From an uncultured Bacteroidia bacterium (GTDB lineage: Bacteria > Bacteroidota > Bacteroidia > Bacteroidales > UBA932): a stretch of 64,000 nt of DNA. The position numbers were made by a program, and so were the translations under genes. This document shows positions 26,144 through 35,487 of the stretch, piece by piece. Location: contig CACZDC010000001.1 in assembly GCA_902779785.1 (NCBI GenBank), forward strand, positions 248,001 to 312,000. Reading direction: 5' to 3'. The notes below the pieces were generated by a model. That model was given only the letters and a program-made list of their open reading frames with translations. It was not told where the DNA came from and did not search any database. How positions within the stretch are numbered: the stretch's first letter is position 1; each line of letters begins with the position of its first letter.

Positions 26144-26458
26144 ATGAAAAAGTTCCATATTAAGAAAGGCGATACCGTTATCGTGAACGCCGGAAATGAC
26201 AAAGGCAAGACCGGCAAAGTCCTCGAGGTTCTCCGTGACAAGGACCGCATCGTCGTAGAAGGTGTCAATATGGTGTCCAAGCACACCAAACCCAATCCGA
26301 AGGCCCCTCAGGGAGGTATTGTAAAACAGGAAGCCCCGATCCACATCTCCAACGTCAACCTCGTTGACGGCGCCGGCAAGGCGACCCGCGTCGGTTACCG
26401 TATGGAAGGTGAGAAGAAGGTCCGCTATGCTAAAACAACTGGAGAGGAGATCAAGTAA
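26144..26458 (+). CDS. rplX: 50S ribosomal protein L24
   Basis: 104 aa. The N-terminal KOW motif is clear ([19 protein letters not shown]), followed by the conserved [16 protein letters not shown]24 starts assembly of the large subunit by binding the 5' part of 23S rRNA. It is two bases upstream of rplE. Confidence 0.98.
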   Translation: MKKFHIKKGDTVIVNAGNDKGKTGKVLEVLRDKDRIVVEGVNMVSKHTKPNPKAPQGGIVKQEAPIHISNVNLVDGAGKATRVGYRMEGEKKVRYAKTTGEEIK

Positions 26459-26460
26459 TT

Positions 26461-27060
26461 ATGGCAAAGAAAGCTAACAAAACGGCTGAAGTCCAGGCAC
26501 TTCCCGCCGGATACACTCCGGACCTCAAGAAGGTCTATACTGAGGAGATCGTTCCCGCTTTGGTGAAGCAGTTCTCCTATCACACTCCGATGCAGGCTCC
26601 CAAGCTTGTCAAGATCACCCTTAACGAGGGCGTCGGAGATGCAACCCAGGACAAGAAAATGGTCGAAGAGGCTGCAGACGAGCTCTCAATCATCGCCGGC
26701 CAGAAGGCTGTCATCACCACTTCCCGCAAGGACATCTCCAACTTCAAGCTCCGTAAGGGTATGCCCATCGGTGCCAAGGTGACCCTGCGCGACGTCAGGA
26801 TGTACGAGTTCCTCGAGCGCCTGATCCGTGTGGCCCTTCCCCGTATCCGTGACTTCAACGGTATTTCCGAGAAGCTTGACGGTCAGGGCAACTACACCCT
26901 CGGTATCAAGGAGCAGCTCATCTTCCCCGAGATCGAGATCGACAAGAACCCTCGCATCCACGGTGTGGAGATCACTTTCGTAACGACCGCCAAGACAGAC
27001 GAAGAGGCTCTCGCCCTTCTCAAGGCTTTCGGTCTTCCGTTCAAGAAACACAATAACTAA
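26461..27060 (+). CDS. rplE: 50S ribosomal protein L5
   Basis: 199 aa with the family core ([40 protein letters not shown]). L5 holds 5S rRNA in the central protuberance and contacts S13 and P-site tRNA. The N-terminus carries about 15-20 extra residues, Ala/Lys-rich ([17 protein letters not shown]), before the usual start of homology at [13 protein letters not shown]. Confidence 0.97.
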   Translation: MAKKANKTAEVQALPAGYTPDLKKVYTEEIVPALVKQFSYHTPMQAPKLVKITLNEGVGDATQDKKMVEEAADELSIIAGQKAVITTSRKDISNFKLRKGMPIGAKVTLRDVRMYEFLERLIRVALPRIRDFNGISEKLDGQGNYTLGIKEQLIFPEIEIDKNPRIHGVEITFVTTAKTDEEALALLKAFGLPFKKHNN

Positions 27061-27069
27061 TATAGTAGC

Positions 27070-27339
27070 ATGGCTAAAGAATCAATGAAGGCGCGCGAGG
27101 TTAAACGCGCGAAATTAGTTGCCAAGTACGCTGCCAAGAGGGCTGCCCTGAAAGAGGCCGGTGATTACGCCGCCCTTGACAAGCTCCCTAAGAACGCGAG
27201 CCCTGTAAGGCTTCACAACCGTTGCTCCCTCACCGGTCGTCCGAAAGGATATATGAGGGCTTTCGGCCTGAGCCGTATCCAGTTCCGCGAGATGGCATCC
27301 CAGGGTCTCATCCCCGGCGTAAAGAAGGCCAGCTGGTAA
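27070..27339 (+). CDS. rpsN: 30S ribosomal protein S14 (zinc-free type)
   Basis: 89 aa with the signature [19 protein letters not shown] and a C-terminal GVKKASW. The CxxC pairs of zinc-binding S14 are absent, so this is the longer, zinc-independent form. It helps assemble the head of the small subunit. Confidence 0.97.
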   Translation: MAKESMKAREVKRAKLVAKYAAKRAALKEAGDYAALDKLPKNASPVRLHNRCSLTGRPKGYMRAFGLSRIQFREMASQGLIPGVKKASW

Positions 27340-27359
27340 TGTATAACAATCGGATATCG

Positions 27360-27375
27360 GGCGCCCCGTGGCGCC
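27360..27375 (+). promoter_or_regulatory. Hairpin in the rpsN-rpsH gap
   Basis: GGCGCC-CCGT-GGCGCC forms a tight 6-bp stem in the 57-bp space before rpsH, a wide gap for this part of the cluster. S8 is a known translational autoregulator in other bacteria, so a control role is possible. The E. coli S8-binding motif is not evident here. Confidence 0.3.
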
Positions 27376-27396
27376 GGTCCACAGAAAGACAAACAA

Positions 27397-27792
27397 ATGA
27401 CTGATCCCATTGCAGATTATCTGACCAGAATCCGTAACGCTTACCTCGCAGGTAAGAAGGTTGTCGAGATCCCTGCCTCCAATATGAAGGTCGCGATCAC
27501 CAAGATTCTGTTTGAGAAGGGTTACATCCTCAGCTACAAGGTAGTCGAGGCCCAGCCCGCCAACATCATTAAAATCGCCCTCAAGTATCATCCTGAGACC
27601 AAGGCCGCCGCGATCAAGTCGATCGTCCGCGTGAGCACTCCCGGTCTGAGGAAGTATGCTGACGTGAAGAATATGCCCCGCGTCCTCAACGGTCTCGGCA
27701 TCGCTGTTCTTTCCACCTCCAAGGGCGTCATCACCGACAAGGAAGCCAAGGAGCTCAACGTCGGCGGTGAGGTTGTATGCTATGTTTACTAA
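27397..27792 (+). CDS. rpsH: 30S ribosomal protein S8
   Basis: 131 aa, normal length, opening MTDPIADYLTRIRNAY and ending with the RNA-binding segment STSKGVITDKEAKELNVGGE. It binds helix 21 of 16S rRNA and in some bacteria represses the spc operon. It has a 57-bp upstream gap containing a GC-rich hairpin. Confidence 0.98.
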   Translation: MTDPIADYLTRIRNAYLAGKKVVEIPASNMKVAITKILFEKGYILSYKVVEAQPANIIKIALKYHPETKAAAIKSIVRVSTPGLRKYADVKNMPRVLNGLGIAVLSTSKGVITDKEAKELNVGGEVVCYVY

Positions 27793-27812
27793 TCCAAGAA
27801 GAACTTACAATT

Positions 27813-28373
27813 ATGTCAAGAATCGGTAAATTGCCTGTAAACCTTCCGGCCGGGACCAAAGCTGAGCTTCTCCCCGGTAACGTGGTGAAGGTGAAAGGCC
27901 CTCTTGGAGAGATGTGCCAGAAAGTTGATCCGGACATCACTGTCTCCATCGAGGGTAATGAAATCAAGTTTACCCGCCCCAACGACCTGCCCCGTTTCCG
28001 TTCGATGCACGGCCTGTACCGCGCACTCGTCCACAATCTGGTGATCGGTGTTTCCGAAGGATTCACCATCAAGCAGGAGTTCGTCGGCGTCGGTTACCGC
28101 GTCTCTGCCCAGGGCCAGCTCCTTACTATGTCCCTCGGCTATTCCCACGACATCCAGATCCTGCTCCCCGAGGAAGTGAAGGCCGAAACGCCTCAGGTCC
28201 GCAAGGGTGAGAATCCGCTCCTTATCCTCAAGAGCGCCGACAAGCAGCTCGTAGGTCAGGTCGCGGCCAAGATCCGTTCATTCCGTCGTCCTGAGCCTTA
28301 TAAGGGCAAGGGTATCAAGTTTGTCGGTGAGCAGCTTCGTCGCAAGGCCGGCAAGAGCGCGTCCGCTAAATAA
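27813..28373 (+). CDS. rplF: 50S ribosomal protein L6
   Basis: 186 aa from the ATG at 27813 (MSRIGKLPVNLPAGTKAEL), the standard L6 start. A longer frame opening at 27777 overlaps rpsH and adds residues that do not look like L6. The C-terminal signature PEPYKGKGIKF is present. L6 lies near the GTPase-associated centre of the large subunit. rplR follows after 18 bp. Confidence 0.97.
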   Translation: MSRIGKLPVNLPAGTKAELLPGNVVKVKGPLGEMCQKVDPDITVSIEGNEIKFTRPNDLPRFRSMHGLYRALVHNLVIGVSEGFTIKQEFVGVGYRVSAQGQLLTMSLGYSHDIQILLPEEVKAETPQVRKGENPLLILKSADKQLVGQVAAKIRSFRRPEPYKGKGIKFVGEQLRRKAGKSASAK

Positions 28374-28391
28374 TAAAGGAGGAAACAAGTT

Positions 28392-28754
28392 ATGGCATTG
28401 AATCGTATAGAAAGAAGAAGAAGGATTCACTACAGGATCCGTAAAGTAGTCAATGGCACAGCCGAGCGTCCTCGTATGGTCGTGTTCCGTTCCAACAAGC
28501 AGATCTATGTCCAGGTCATCGACGACCTCCAGGGCAAGACTCTCGTTGCAGCCGCCTCCAACGACAAGGCCCTTGCCGCCCAGACCGCTGGCAAGAACGG
28601 CATCGAAGCCGCCGCCATCGTAGGTAAAGCCATTGCAGAGCGCGCCAAGGCCGCAGGTATCACCAAGGTCTGCTTCGACCGCGGAGGTTACCTCTTCCAC
28701 GGCAGGGTTAAAAGTTTGGCAGATGCTGCCCGTGAAGGCGGCCTCGAATTCTAA
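28392..28754 (+). CDS. rplR: 50S ribosomal protein L18
   Basis: 120 aa, with the conserved [20 protein letters not shown] and the ending [20 protein letters not shown]. It binds 5S rRNA with L5. AAAGGAGG at 28375-28382 lies 9 bp before the start, a strong Shine-Dalgarno sequence and uncommon in this phylum. Confidence 0.98.
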   Translation: MALNRIERRRRIHYRIRKVVNGTAERPRMVVFRSNKQIYVQVIDDLQGKTLVAAASNDKALAAQTAGKNGIEAAAIVGKAIAERAKAAGITKVCFDRGGYLFHGRVKSLADAAREGGLEF

Positions 28755-28766
28755 TTGATAGAGACT

Positions 28767-29285
28767 ATGGCAAATTCCAATGTTAAAAGAGTAAAGACCT
28801 CTGACCTTGAACTCAAGGACAGACTGGTTGCCATCAACCGCGTTACGAAGGTCACCAAGGGTGGTCGTCACTTCCGTTTCGCCGCGATTGTCGTCGTCGG
28901 TGATGAGAACGGTGTCGTCGGTTATGGTCTCGGCAAGGCAAACGAGGTTACCGCCGCTATCGCGAAGGGCGTGGAGGATGCGAAGAAGAACCTGGTGAAG
29001 GTTCCTATCATCAACACCACCATCCCTCACGAGCAGGTCGCCCGTTTCGGCGGAGCCGAGGTGTTTATGAAACCCGCTGCTCCCGGTACCGGTGTGAAGG
29101 CTGGCGGCGCTATGCGTGCCGTGTTCGAGAGCGCCGGCGTCCAGAACGTCCTCGCCAAGAGCAAGGGCTCTTCCAACCCTCACAACCTCGTCAAGGCTAC
29201 CATCGCCGCCCTCACCGAAATGAGGGACGCTTATACGGTCGCCGGCCTCAGGGGTGTTTCTATGAGCAAAGTGTTTAACGGTTAA
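28767..29285 (+). CDS. rpsE: 30S ribosomal protein S5
   Basis: 172 aa from the ATG at 28767 ([18 protein letters not shown]); the TTG at 28755 would add four residues and is less likely. The S5 double-stranded RNA-binding part is clear ([18 protein letters not shown]) and so is the C-terminal [16 protein letters not shown]5 acts in decoding accuracy near the mRNA entry tunnel. Confidence 0.97.
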   Translation: MANSNVKRVKTSDLELKDRLVAINRVTKVTKGGRHFRFAAIVVVGDENGVVGYGLGKANEVTAAIAKGVEDAKKNLVKVPIINTTIPHEQVARFGGAEVFMKPAAPGTGVKAGGAMRAVFESAGVQNVLAKSKGSSNPHNLVKATIAALTEMRDAYTVAGLRGVSMSKVFNG

Positions 29286-29297
29286 TACAGAGAGACT

Positions 29298-29480
29298 ATG
29301 GCAAAGCTTAAGATTACCCAGGTCCGCTCCAAGAACGGAGAGACCAAGCGTCAGATTGCGAACCTCCAAACTCTCGGTATCCGCCGTATGCACCAGAGTG
29401 TCATCGTTGAGGATACTCCGATCACCCGCGGTATGGTTGAGAAGGTTCACCATCTCGTTACAGTAGAACAGATAGACTAA
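29298..29480 (+). CDS. rpmD: 50S ribosomal protein L30
   Basis: 60 aa, normal for L30, with KITQVRSKNGETKRQ and the family motif LGIRRMHQSVIVEDTP. It is a small protein at the edge of the large subunit. rplO follows 12 bp later. Confidence 0.97.
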   Translation: MAKLKITQVRSKNGETKRQIANLQTLGIRRMHQSVIVEDTPITRGMVEKVHHLVTVEQID

Positions 29481-29492
29481 GGAGGAATAGAG

Positions 29493-29942
29493 ATGAAACT
29501 TGAAAGTCTGAAGCCCGCGAAGGGCTCTACCCACAATTCAAAGCGCGTCGGTCGCGGTCAGGGTTCCGGTAAGGGCGGCACTGCCACCCGTGGTACCAAG
29601 GGTGCCCAGGCTCGTGCCGGTTACGAGCACAAGATTGGATTCGAAGGCGGCCAGATGCCTATCCAGAGGCGTCTTCCGAAGTTCGGATTCAAGAATCCTA
29701 CCCGTGTTGAATATCAGGGCGTCAACGTTTGCACCCTGCAGAAACTTTCCGAGAAACTCGGTGTGAAGGAATTCACTCCTGAAACCTTCATTTCCTCAGG
29801 TCTTGTCCACAAGGGTGAGCTCGTGAAGGTCCTCGGAAACGGAGAAATCACCGCCGCCCTCACTGTCAGCGCGAACGCTTTCTCCAAGAGTGCTGTCGCC
29901 AAGATTGAGGCTGCCGGTGGTAAAGCAACCGTAATCGAATAA
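29493..29942 (+). CDS. rplO: 50S ribosomal protein L15
   Basis: 149 aa, opening MKLESLKPAKGSTHNSKRVG, with the Gly/Arg-rich extension GRGQGSGKGGTATRGTKG and FEGGQMPIQRRLPKFGF. It binds 23S rRNA late in assembly. GGAGG at 29481-29485 is 7 bp before the start. Confidence 0.98.
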   Translation: MKLESLKPAKGSTHNSKRVGRGQGSGKGGTATRGTKGAQARAGYEHKIGFEGGQMPIQRRLPKFGFKNPTRVEYQGVNVCTLQKLSEKLGVKEFTPETFISSGLVHKGELVKVLGNGEITAALTVSANAFSKSAVAKIEAAGGKATVIE

Positions 29943-29947
29943 TTGAG

Positions 29948-31270
29948 ATGGCTAAGTTTATAGAGACCATAAAGAACATCTACAAGATCGAAGAACTGCG
30001 CAAGAGGATCGCTTATACCATCCTCCTTGTGCTGGTTTACCGTCTGGGTTCATTTATCCTTATCCCCGGCCTGGACCCGTCCCAGCTGACGGAGGGCCTC
30101 AAGGGTACCCAGGAAGGTCTCGGTGGACTACTTAATATGTTCTCCGGCGGAGCCTTCGGCAACGCATCCATCTTCGCTCTTGGCGTGATGCCGTATATCT
30201 CGGCATCCATCGTGGTCCAGCTTCTCGGAATGTTCGTGCCCTCCTTCCGCAAAATGCAGATGGAAGGAGAGTCCGGACGCCGTAAGATGAACCAGATCAC
30301 ACGTTATCTGACCATCCTGATCCTCGCCATCCAGGGCCCGGCCTATGTGTCCGGTATGATCCGCCCCAGCGGCGCGGTCATCGTCAACTGGAGCCCCTTT
30401 GTCTTCAATCTGGTTTCCACGCTGATCCTGATGGCAGGTTCTATGTTCGTAATGTGGCTCGGTGAGCGCATCACCGACCGTGGTATCGGCAACGGCATCT
30501 CCGTTATCATTATGATCGGTATCGTAGCCCGTCTGCCTTATGCCCTCGTCGCCGAAATCGGCCAGAAGATCACCTCCAACAGCGGTGGCGGTCTGCTGTT
30601 CCTCGTCGTCGAGATGGTCGTGTGGGTGTTCGTCATCATTGCTGCAATCGCTCTCGTGCAGGCTGTCCGCAAGGTTCCTGTGCAGTACGCAAAGAGGGTT
30701 ATCGGCAACAAGCAGTACGGCGGTGTCCGCCAGTACCTCCCGCTCAAGATCAATGCTGCGGGCGTTATGCCGATCATCTTCGCCCAGGCCCTGATGATGT
30801 TCCCTATGCTCTTCGCCCGCTGGGATGCCACCCGTGGTTTCGCGGCTGCATTCTCGAGCTATACGAGCGTATGGTACAATGTCGTGTTCTTCATCCTTGT
30901 CGTCGTGTTCACCTTCTTCTATACTGCCGTCACCGTCAATCCGACTATGATGGCTGAGGAGATGAAGAAGAACGGCGGCTTCATCCCGGGAGTCAAGCCC
31001 GGCAAGAAGACGGCTGAGTACATCGATGAAATTATGACCCGTATAACCTGGCCCGGCTCGGTTTTCCTTGGCCTCATCGCCATTATGCCTGCCGGTGCTA
31101 TGCTCCTCGGAATCAACAACCAGTTCGCTTCCTTCTATGGCGGCACCTCGCTGTTGATCACCGTCGGCGTGGTCCTGGATACTCTCCAGCAGATTGAGAG
31201 TTATCTGCTGATGCGTCACTATGACGGCCTGATGAAGACCGGCCGTCTGACCGGACGCTCAGGTATGTAG
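29948..31270 (+). CDS. secY: Preprotein translocase subunit SecY
   Basis: 440 aa, about ten membrane spans, opening IETIKNIYKIEELRKRIAYT. SecY forms the protein-conducting channel of the inner membrane. Visible marks are the plug region after span 1 (LLNMFSGGAFGNASIFALG), the cytoplasmic loop GERITDRGIGNGISVIIM, and TVNPTMMAEEMKKNGGFIPG. The position between rplO and map is standard for the phylum. All the exported proteins of the two surface loci depend on this channel. Confidence 0.98.
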   Translation: MAKFIETIKNIYKIEELRKRIAYTILLVLVYRLGSFILIPGLDPSQLTEGLKGTQEGLGGLLNMFSGGAFGNASIFALGVMPYISASIVVQLLGMFVPSFRKMQMEGESGRRKMNQITRYLTILILAIQGPAYVSGMIRPSGAVIVNWSPFVFNLVSTLILMAGSMFVMWLGERITDRGIGNGISVIIMIGIVARLPYALVAEIGQKITSNSGGGLLFLVVEMVVWVFVIIAAIALVQAVRKVPVQYAKRVIGNKQYGGVRQYLPLKINAAGVMPIIFAQALMMFPMLFARWDATRGFAAAFSSYTSVWYNVVFFILVVVFTFFYTAVTVNPTMMAEEMKKNGGFIPGVKPGKKTAEYIDEIMTRITWPGSVFLGLIAIMPAGAMLLGINNQFASFYGGTSLLITVGVVLDTLQQIESYLLMRHYDGLMKTGRLTGRSGM

Positions 31271-31297
31271 TTTTTTGAAAATGATGTCAGCGTCGAT

Positions 31298-32065
31298 ATG
31301 GTAAGGCCCAAGACAGAAGAAGAGATCGAGCTCCTGAAGATCAACGGAGAGCTGGTGTCCAAGACACTGGCGGAGGTCGGTAAGCTGGTCGCCCCTGGTG
31401 TGACAACTGCGAAGTTGTGTGAGGTGGCCGAGACCTTTATCCGTGACCACGGTGCCGAACCCTCCTTCAAGGGTTTCGAGGGCTTCCCCGCCGCACTGTG
31501 TATGAGCGTCAACGATGTCGTGGTCCACGGTTTCCCCTCGGACTACGTACTGAAGGAAGGCGACATACTTTCAGTGGACTGCGGTACGCTGTACAAGGGC
31601 TACAACGGTGATTCGGCTTACACCTTCCCTGTCGGGGAGGTGGACGCCGAAACCCGCCGGCTCCTGGACGTCACCAAGGCGTCCCTGTACAAGGGTATCG
31701 AAGCGGCGGTCGCAGGCAATCGTACCGGCGATATCGGATACGCGGTACAGTCGTATGCTGAGAGTTTCGGATTCTCCGTAGTCCGCGAACTCGAAGGTCA
31801 CGGCATCGGCCGGGGAATGCACGAGGCTCCAGGCGTCCCGAATTACGGGCGCAGGGGGCACGGTGCAAGACTGGTCAATGGAATGACTATCTGTGTGGAA
31901 CCGATGATTTGTGCAGGCGGCAGAGGTGTGTATCTTGCAAAAAATGGTTGGGCAGTACACACGGCCGATCACAAGAACGCGGCCCACTATGAACTTACGC
32001 TTGTTGTCCGAAAAGGCAAGGCCGAACTTTTGTCGACATTCGACTTCATCGAGAAAAGAAATTAA
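31298..32065 (+). CDS. map: Methionine aminopeptidase, type I
   Basis: 255 aa. It removes the N-terminal methionine from new proteins and uses two metal ions. Ligands can be read in order: Asp in [10 protein letters not shown], Asp in GDSAYTFPV, His in [12 protein letters not shown], Glu in CVEPM and Glu in [11 protein letters not shown]. No N-terminal SecA-like zinc motif is present. Its place between secY and infA is usual in Bacteroidetes. Confidence 0.98.
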   Translation: MVRPKTEEEIELLKINGELVSKTLAEVGKLVAPGVTTAKLCEVAETFIRDHGAEPSFKGFEGFPAALCMSVNDVVVHGFPSDYVLKEGDILSVDCGTLYKGYNGDSAYTFPVGEVDAETRRLLDVTKASLYKGIEAAVAGNRTGDIGYAVQSYAESFGFSVVRELEGHGIGRGMHEAPGVPNYGRRGHGARLVNGMTICVEPMICAGGRGVYLAKNGWAVHTADHKNAAHYELTLVVRKGKAELLSTFDFIEKRN

Positions 32066-32067
32066 AA

Positions 32068-32286
32068 ATGTCAAAACAAGTAGCAATCGAGCAGGATGGA
32101 ACGGTGATTGAAACCCTTCCCAATGCAATGTTCCGTGTGGAACTGGAGAACGGGCACGTCCTCCTCTGTAACATTTCCGGTAAGATGAGGATGCACTTCA
32201 TCCATATCCTTCTCGGCGACAAGGTCAAGGTCGAGATTTCACCTTATGACCTGACCAAAGGCAGAATTTCTTTCAGATACAAATAA
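32068..32286 (+). CDS. infA: Translation initiation factor IF-1
   Basis: 72 aa, an OB-fold protein that blocks the A site during initiation. The conserved [18 protein letters not shown] and [18 protein letters not shown] are present. It starts two bases after map. Confidence 0.98.
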   Translation: MSKQVAIEQDGTVIETLPNAMFRVELENGHVLLCNISGKMRMHFIHILLGDKVKVEISPYDLTKGRISFRYK

Positions 32287-32298
32287 AAATTCATAGCA

Positions 32299-32415
32299 AT
32301 GAAAGTCAAGACATCCATCAAGAAGCGCAGCGAAGACTGCAAGATCGTCAGGCGTAAAGGTCGTCTGTACGTCATCTGCAAGAAGAACCCCAAGTTCAAA
32401 ATGCGCCAGGGATAA
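32299..32415 (+). CDS. rpmJ: 50S ribosomal protein L36
   Basis: 38 aa, opening [20 protein letters not shown] and ending KFKMRQG. Only two of the usual zinc ligands are cysteines (Cys14 and a later Cys in YVICKKN), so zinc binding is probably weak or absent, as in other Bacteroidales. It lies 12 bp after infA. Confidence 0.96.
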   Translation: MKVKTSIKKRSEDCKIVRRKGRLYVICKKNPKFKMRQG

Positions 32416-32447
32416 TCAAGTGTAACTAATTAAGTTCATTAAAGAAT

Positions 32448-32825
32448 ATGGCAAGAATAGCCGGTGTTGATTTACCGAACAACAAACGTGGAGAGATAGG
32501 TCTCACCTATATCTTCGGTATCGGCCGCAGCTCCGCCCAGCAGATCCTGGACAAGTGCGGTATCGATCGCAGCATCAAAGTCGGAGAGTGGAACGACGAG
32601 CAGATTGCCGCAATCCGTACCCTCATCAACGAGGAGTACAAGATTGAGGGTGAACTCCGTTCCTCTGTCCAGATGGACATCAAGCGACTGATGGATATCG
32701 GTTGCTACCGTGGCATCCGCCACCGTGCAGGCCTCCCTGTCCGCGGTCAGTCGACCAAGAACAACGCCCGTACCCGCAAGGGAAAGAAGAAGACCGTTGC
32801 CAACAAGAAGAAAGCAACCAAGTAA
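32448..32825 (+). CDS. rpsM: 30S ribosomal protein S13
   Basis: 125 aa, opening [20 protein letters not shown], with [17 protein letters not shown] and the RNA-binding tail [17 protein letters not shown]. It contacts tRNA and L5 at the head of the small subunit. Confidence 0.98.
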   Translation: MARIAGVDLPNNKRGEIGLTYIFGIGRSSAQQILDKCGIDRSIKVGEWNDEQIAAIRTLINEEYKIEGELRSSVQMDIKRLMDIGCYRGIRHRAGLPVRGQSTKNNARTRKGKKKTVANKKKATK

Positions 32826-32838
32826 TCTCCGATGAATT

Positions 32839-33228
32839 ATGGCAAAGAAAACTACTACAGCAAAGAAGAGAGTTGTCAAGGTTGAAGCTTATGGCCAGGC
32901 CCATATTTCATCGACCTTCAACAACGTCATCGTCTCGCTCACCAATGCCCAGGGCCAGGTTATCAGCTGGTCTTCTGCAGGCAAGTGCGGTTTCCGCGGG
33001 TCGAAGAAGAACACTCCGTATGCCGCCCAGATGGCAGCCGAGGATGCGGCCAAGACCGCTTTCGACGCCGGCCTGAGGAAGGTCAAGTGTTATGTAAAGG
33101 GTCCGGGAGCAGGCCGTGAGTCCGCTATCCGTACCATCAACAACGCAGGTATCGTCGTGACCGAGATCATCGACGTCACCCCGATGCCCCACAATGGTTG
33201 CCGTCCCAAGGGCCGCCGTAAAGTTTAA
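32839..33228 (+). CDS. rpsK: 30S ribosomal protein S11
   Basis: 129 aa. It is part of the platform that holds mRNA near the E site. Core motifs are [19 protein letters not shown] and [13 protein letters not shown] [18 protein letters not shown], with the C-terminal [15 protein letters not shown]. Confidence 0.98.
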   Translation: MAKKTTTAKKRVVKVEAYGQAHISSTFNNVIVSLTNAQGQVISWSSAGKCGFRGSKKNTPYAAQMAAEDAAKTAFDAGLRKVKCYVKGPGAGRESAIRTINNAGIVVTEIIDVTPMPHNGCRPKGRRKV

Positions 33229-33247
33229 TCTCTAAAGAAGTATCATT

Positions 33248-33850
33248 ATGGCAAGATATACTGGTCCTACCACCCGCATCGCCCGCAAGTTCGGCGAGCC
33301 TATCTATGGTCCTGACAAGGTCTTCGAGAAGAGAAACACCCCTCCCGGACAGCACGGCCTTGCTGCAAAGCGTAAAAAGCAGAAGGAATACGGCATCCAG
33401 CTCAAGGAGAAACAGAAGGTCAAATATATGTACGGTGTCCTGGAGCGTCAGTTCCGCAACACCTACGCCAAGGCTTCCCGTATGAAGGGACAGACCGGTG
33501 AGAACCTCCTCCTCCTCCTTGAAGCCCGTCTGGACAATGTCGTGTACCGTCTCGGCATCGCTCCGAGCCGCGCCGCCGCCCGTCAGCTTGTCCTTCACCG
33601 TCACATCACCCTCGACGGACAGGTCTGCAACATCCCGTCCGCACAGGTGAAGCCCGGTCAGACAGTCGCCGTCCGCGAGCGCTCCAAGAGCCTCGAGGTC
33701 ATCCAGGCTTCAGTCGCCTCCGCCACCAAGTATGCGTGGCTCGAGTTCGACCCCAAGACCCTCGTGGGTAAGTTCCTCAATGTCCCGGCCCGTACCGAGA
33801 TTCCCGAGAGCATCAACGAGCAGCTGATCGTCGACCTCTACTCCAAGTAA
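33248..33850 (+). CDS. rpsD: 30S ribosomal protein S4
   Basis: 200 aa, opening [19 protein letters not shown]. The S4 RNA-binding domain lies around residues 93-155 ([30 protein letters not shown]). No zinc cysteines are present near the N-terminus. S4 starts small-subunit assembly. Confidence 0.98.
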   Translation: MARYTGPTTRIARKFGEPIYGPDKVFEKRNTPPGQHGLAAKRKKQKEYGIQLKEKQKVKYMYGVLERQFRNTYAKASRMKGQTGENLLLLLEARLDNVVYRLGIAPSRAAARQLVLHRHITLDGQVCNIPSAQVKPGQTVAVRERSKSLEVIQASVASATKYAWLEFDPKTLVGKFLNVPARTEIPESINEQLIVDLYSK

Positions 33851-33873
33851 CAGATTTTAACACCGTTATACTT

Positions 33874-34881
33874 ATGGCAATCTTAGCATTTCAGAAACCG
33901 GACAAGGTGATTATGCTCGAGTGCACCGACACCGTCGGCCGCTTTGAGTTCCGTCCGCTTGAGCCTGGCTACGGCCAGACCATCGGCAATTCTCTCCGTC
34001 GTATTCTCCTTGCCTCTTTGGAAGGTTTCGCTATCTCATCGATCAAAGTCTCCGGCATTGACGAGGAATTCCAGACAATTCCGGGCGTGATTGAAGGTTT
34101 GCAGGATATCATCCTCAACCTCAAGCAGGTCCGCTTCAAGAAGATGGTCGAGAACGAAGACTCAGAGGTTGCGAACATCACCGTCAGCGGCAAGCAGGAG
34201 TTTACCGCCGGGGACATCTCCCAGGGATTGTCTTCATTCAAGGTGTTGAATCCTGAGCTTCACATCTGTTCCCTCGAGCCTTCAGTAAAGATCGAGATGT
34301 CCATCACCATCACCAAAGGCCGCGGCTTCGTGCCCGCCGATGAGATGAGGGATGAATCCACGCCCATCGGAACCATTCCCGTGGACGCGATCTACACCCC
34401 GATCAAGAAGGTCAACTGGAGCGTAGAAAACTGGCGTGTCGAGCAGAAGACCGACTACGAGAAACTGAACCTCGAAATCGTGACCGACGGTTCCATTTCC
34501 CCGGATGCCGCCCTTCAGGACGCAGCCAACATCCTTATCTATCACTTCAAGCTGTTCACCGACGACAAGAAGATCTCCCTGGAGAACGCCGTCGAGACCG
34601 ACAGCAAGGAGCTGGACGAAGAGTCTCTGAGGATGAGGCATCTGCTTCTGACCAAGCTTTCCGATATGGGCCTCAGCGTGAGAGCCTTCAACTGCCTGAA
34701 AGCCGCCGACATCGATACTTTCGCCGACCTTGTGTCCTACAGCCGCGCCGAACTTATGAAGTTCCGCAACTTCGGACGCAAGTCGCTCAGCGAAATCGAC
34801 CTCCTCGTCGAGAAGATGAAGCTTTCCTTCGGAATGGATGTCACCAAGTACAATATTGAACCCAAGAAAAAGATCGTATAG
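33874..34881 (+). CDS. rpoA: RNA polymerase alpha subunit
   Basis: 335 aa with both domains. The N-terminal assembly domain shows [20 protein letters not shown]. The C-terminal domain (about 255-325) has [19 protein letters not shown] and [19 protein letters not shown], the part that contacts UP elements and activators. It dimerises to nucleate RNA polymerase. Two bases separate it from rplQ. Confidence 0.98.
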   Translation: MAILAFQKPDKVIMLECTDTVGRFEFRPLEPGYGQTIGNSLRRILLASLEGFAISSIKVSGIDEEFQTIPGVIEGLQDIILNLKQVRFKKMVENEDSEVANITVSGKQEFTAGDISQGLSSFKVLNPELHICSLEPSVKIEMSITITKGRGFVPADEMRDESTPIGTIPVDAIYTPIKKVNWSVENWRVEQKTDYEKLNLEIVTDGSISPDAALQDAANILIYHFKLFTDDKKISLENAVETDSKELDEESLRMRHLLLTKLSDMGLSVRAFNCLKAADIDTFADLVSYSRAELMKFRNFGRKSLSEIDLLVEKMKLSFGMDVTKYNIEPKKKIV

Positions 34882-34883
34882 CA

Positions 34884-35381
34884 ATGAGACACAATAGAAA
34901 AGTCAACCATCTGGGTCGCAAGAGCGGACACCGCAAGGCTATGCTCGCCAATATGGCATCCTCTCTTATCCTCCGCAAGAGGATTACTACCACCGAGGCC
35001 AAGGCCAAGGCTCTCAAGCCTTATCTCGAGCCGCTCGTGACCAAGTCCAAGGAGGACACGACTCACTCCCGCCGTATCGTCTTCAGCTATCTGAAAGACA
35101 AGTTTGCGACCGCCGAGCTCTTCCGTACCATCGCTCCCAAGGTCGCTGACCGTCCGGGCGGATACCTCCGTATCCTTCACACCGGATTCCGCAGCGGTGA
35201 TGCCGCCGAGACCGTTCTCGTAGAGTTCGTGGACTTCAACGAGGCCGCCCTCGCAAGTGCACCCAAGGAGGCAAAGAAGACCACCCGCCGCAGCCGCGCC
35301 AAGAAGGCCGAGGCTCCCGTGGAGGCCGCTGCCGCTCCCGCCGCCGAGGCTCCTGCAGCTGAAGCTCCCGCAGCCGAATAG
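34884..35381 (+). CDS. rplQ: 50S ribosomal protein L17
   Basis: 165 aa, opening [20 protein letters not shown]. The core ends near residue 125 (VEFVDFN), and the rest is a low-complexity Ala/Pro/Glu tail (repeats of EAPAA), a common add-on in Bacteroidetes L17. L17 lies near the tunnel exit. It is the last gene of the ribosomal unit. Confidence 0.97.
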   Translation: MRHNRKVNHLGRKSGHRKAMLANMASSLILRKRITTTEAKAKALKPYLEPLVTKSKEDTTHSRRIVFSYLKDKFATAELFRTIAPKVADRPGGYLRILHTGFRSGDAAETVLVEFVDFNEAALASAPKEAKKTTRRSRAKKAEAPVEAAAAPAAEAPAAEAPAAE

Positions 35382-35400
35382 TCGGTCCCCGTTGTATTAA

Positions 35401-35440
35401 AAGGACGCTCTCCGCAGTTTACGGAGGGCGTCCTTTGCGT
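35401..35440 (+). terminator. Terminator of the ribosomal operon
   Basis: A 14-bp stem (AAGGACGCTCTCCG 35401-35414 with CGGAGGGCGTCCTT 35422-35435, one T-G pair) has a 7-nt loop and is followed by a weak T-rich stretch. It lies 19 bp after rplQ. The -33 box of the next promoter begins in the end of the stem. Confidence 0.8.
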
Positions 35441-35465
35441 TTATCTTGTTTATTTAGTATATTTG
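35434..35465 (+). promoter_or_regulatory. Promoter of the second surface-protein operon
   Basis: TTTG (35434-35437) lies 20 bp before TATATTTG (35458-35465), an excellent -33/-7 pair. The leader before the first gene would be about 18 nt. The -33 element overlaps the terminator of the ribosomal operon. Confidence 0.75.
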
Positions 35466-35487
35466 TGCCATATAACGCTACCCGCTT

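Noticed and set aside
28278..29534. A 418-codon minus-strand frame across rplR-rpsE-rpmD
   Set aside because: It is antisense to five certain ribosomal genes.
30128..31219. A His/Asp-rich 363-codon minus-strand frame inside secY
   Set aside because: Its composition is only the antisense of SecY hydrophobic codons.
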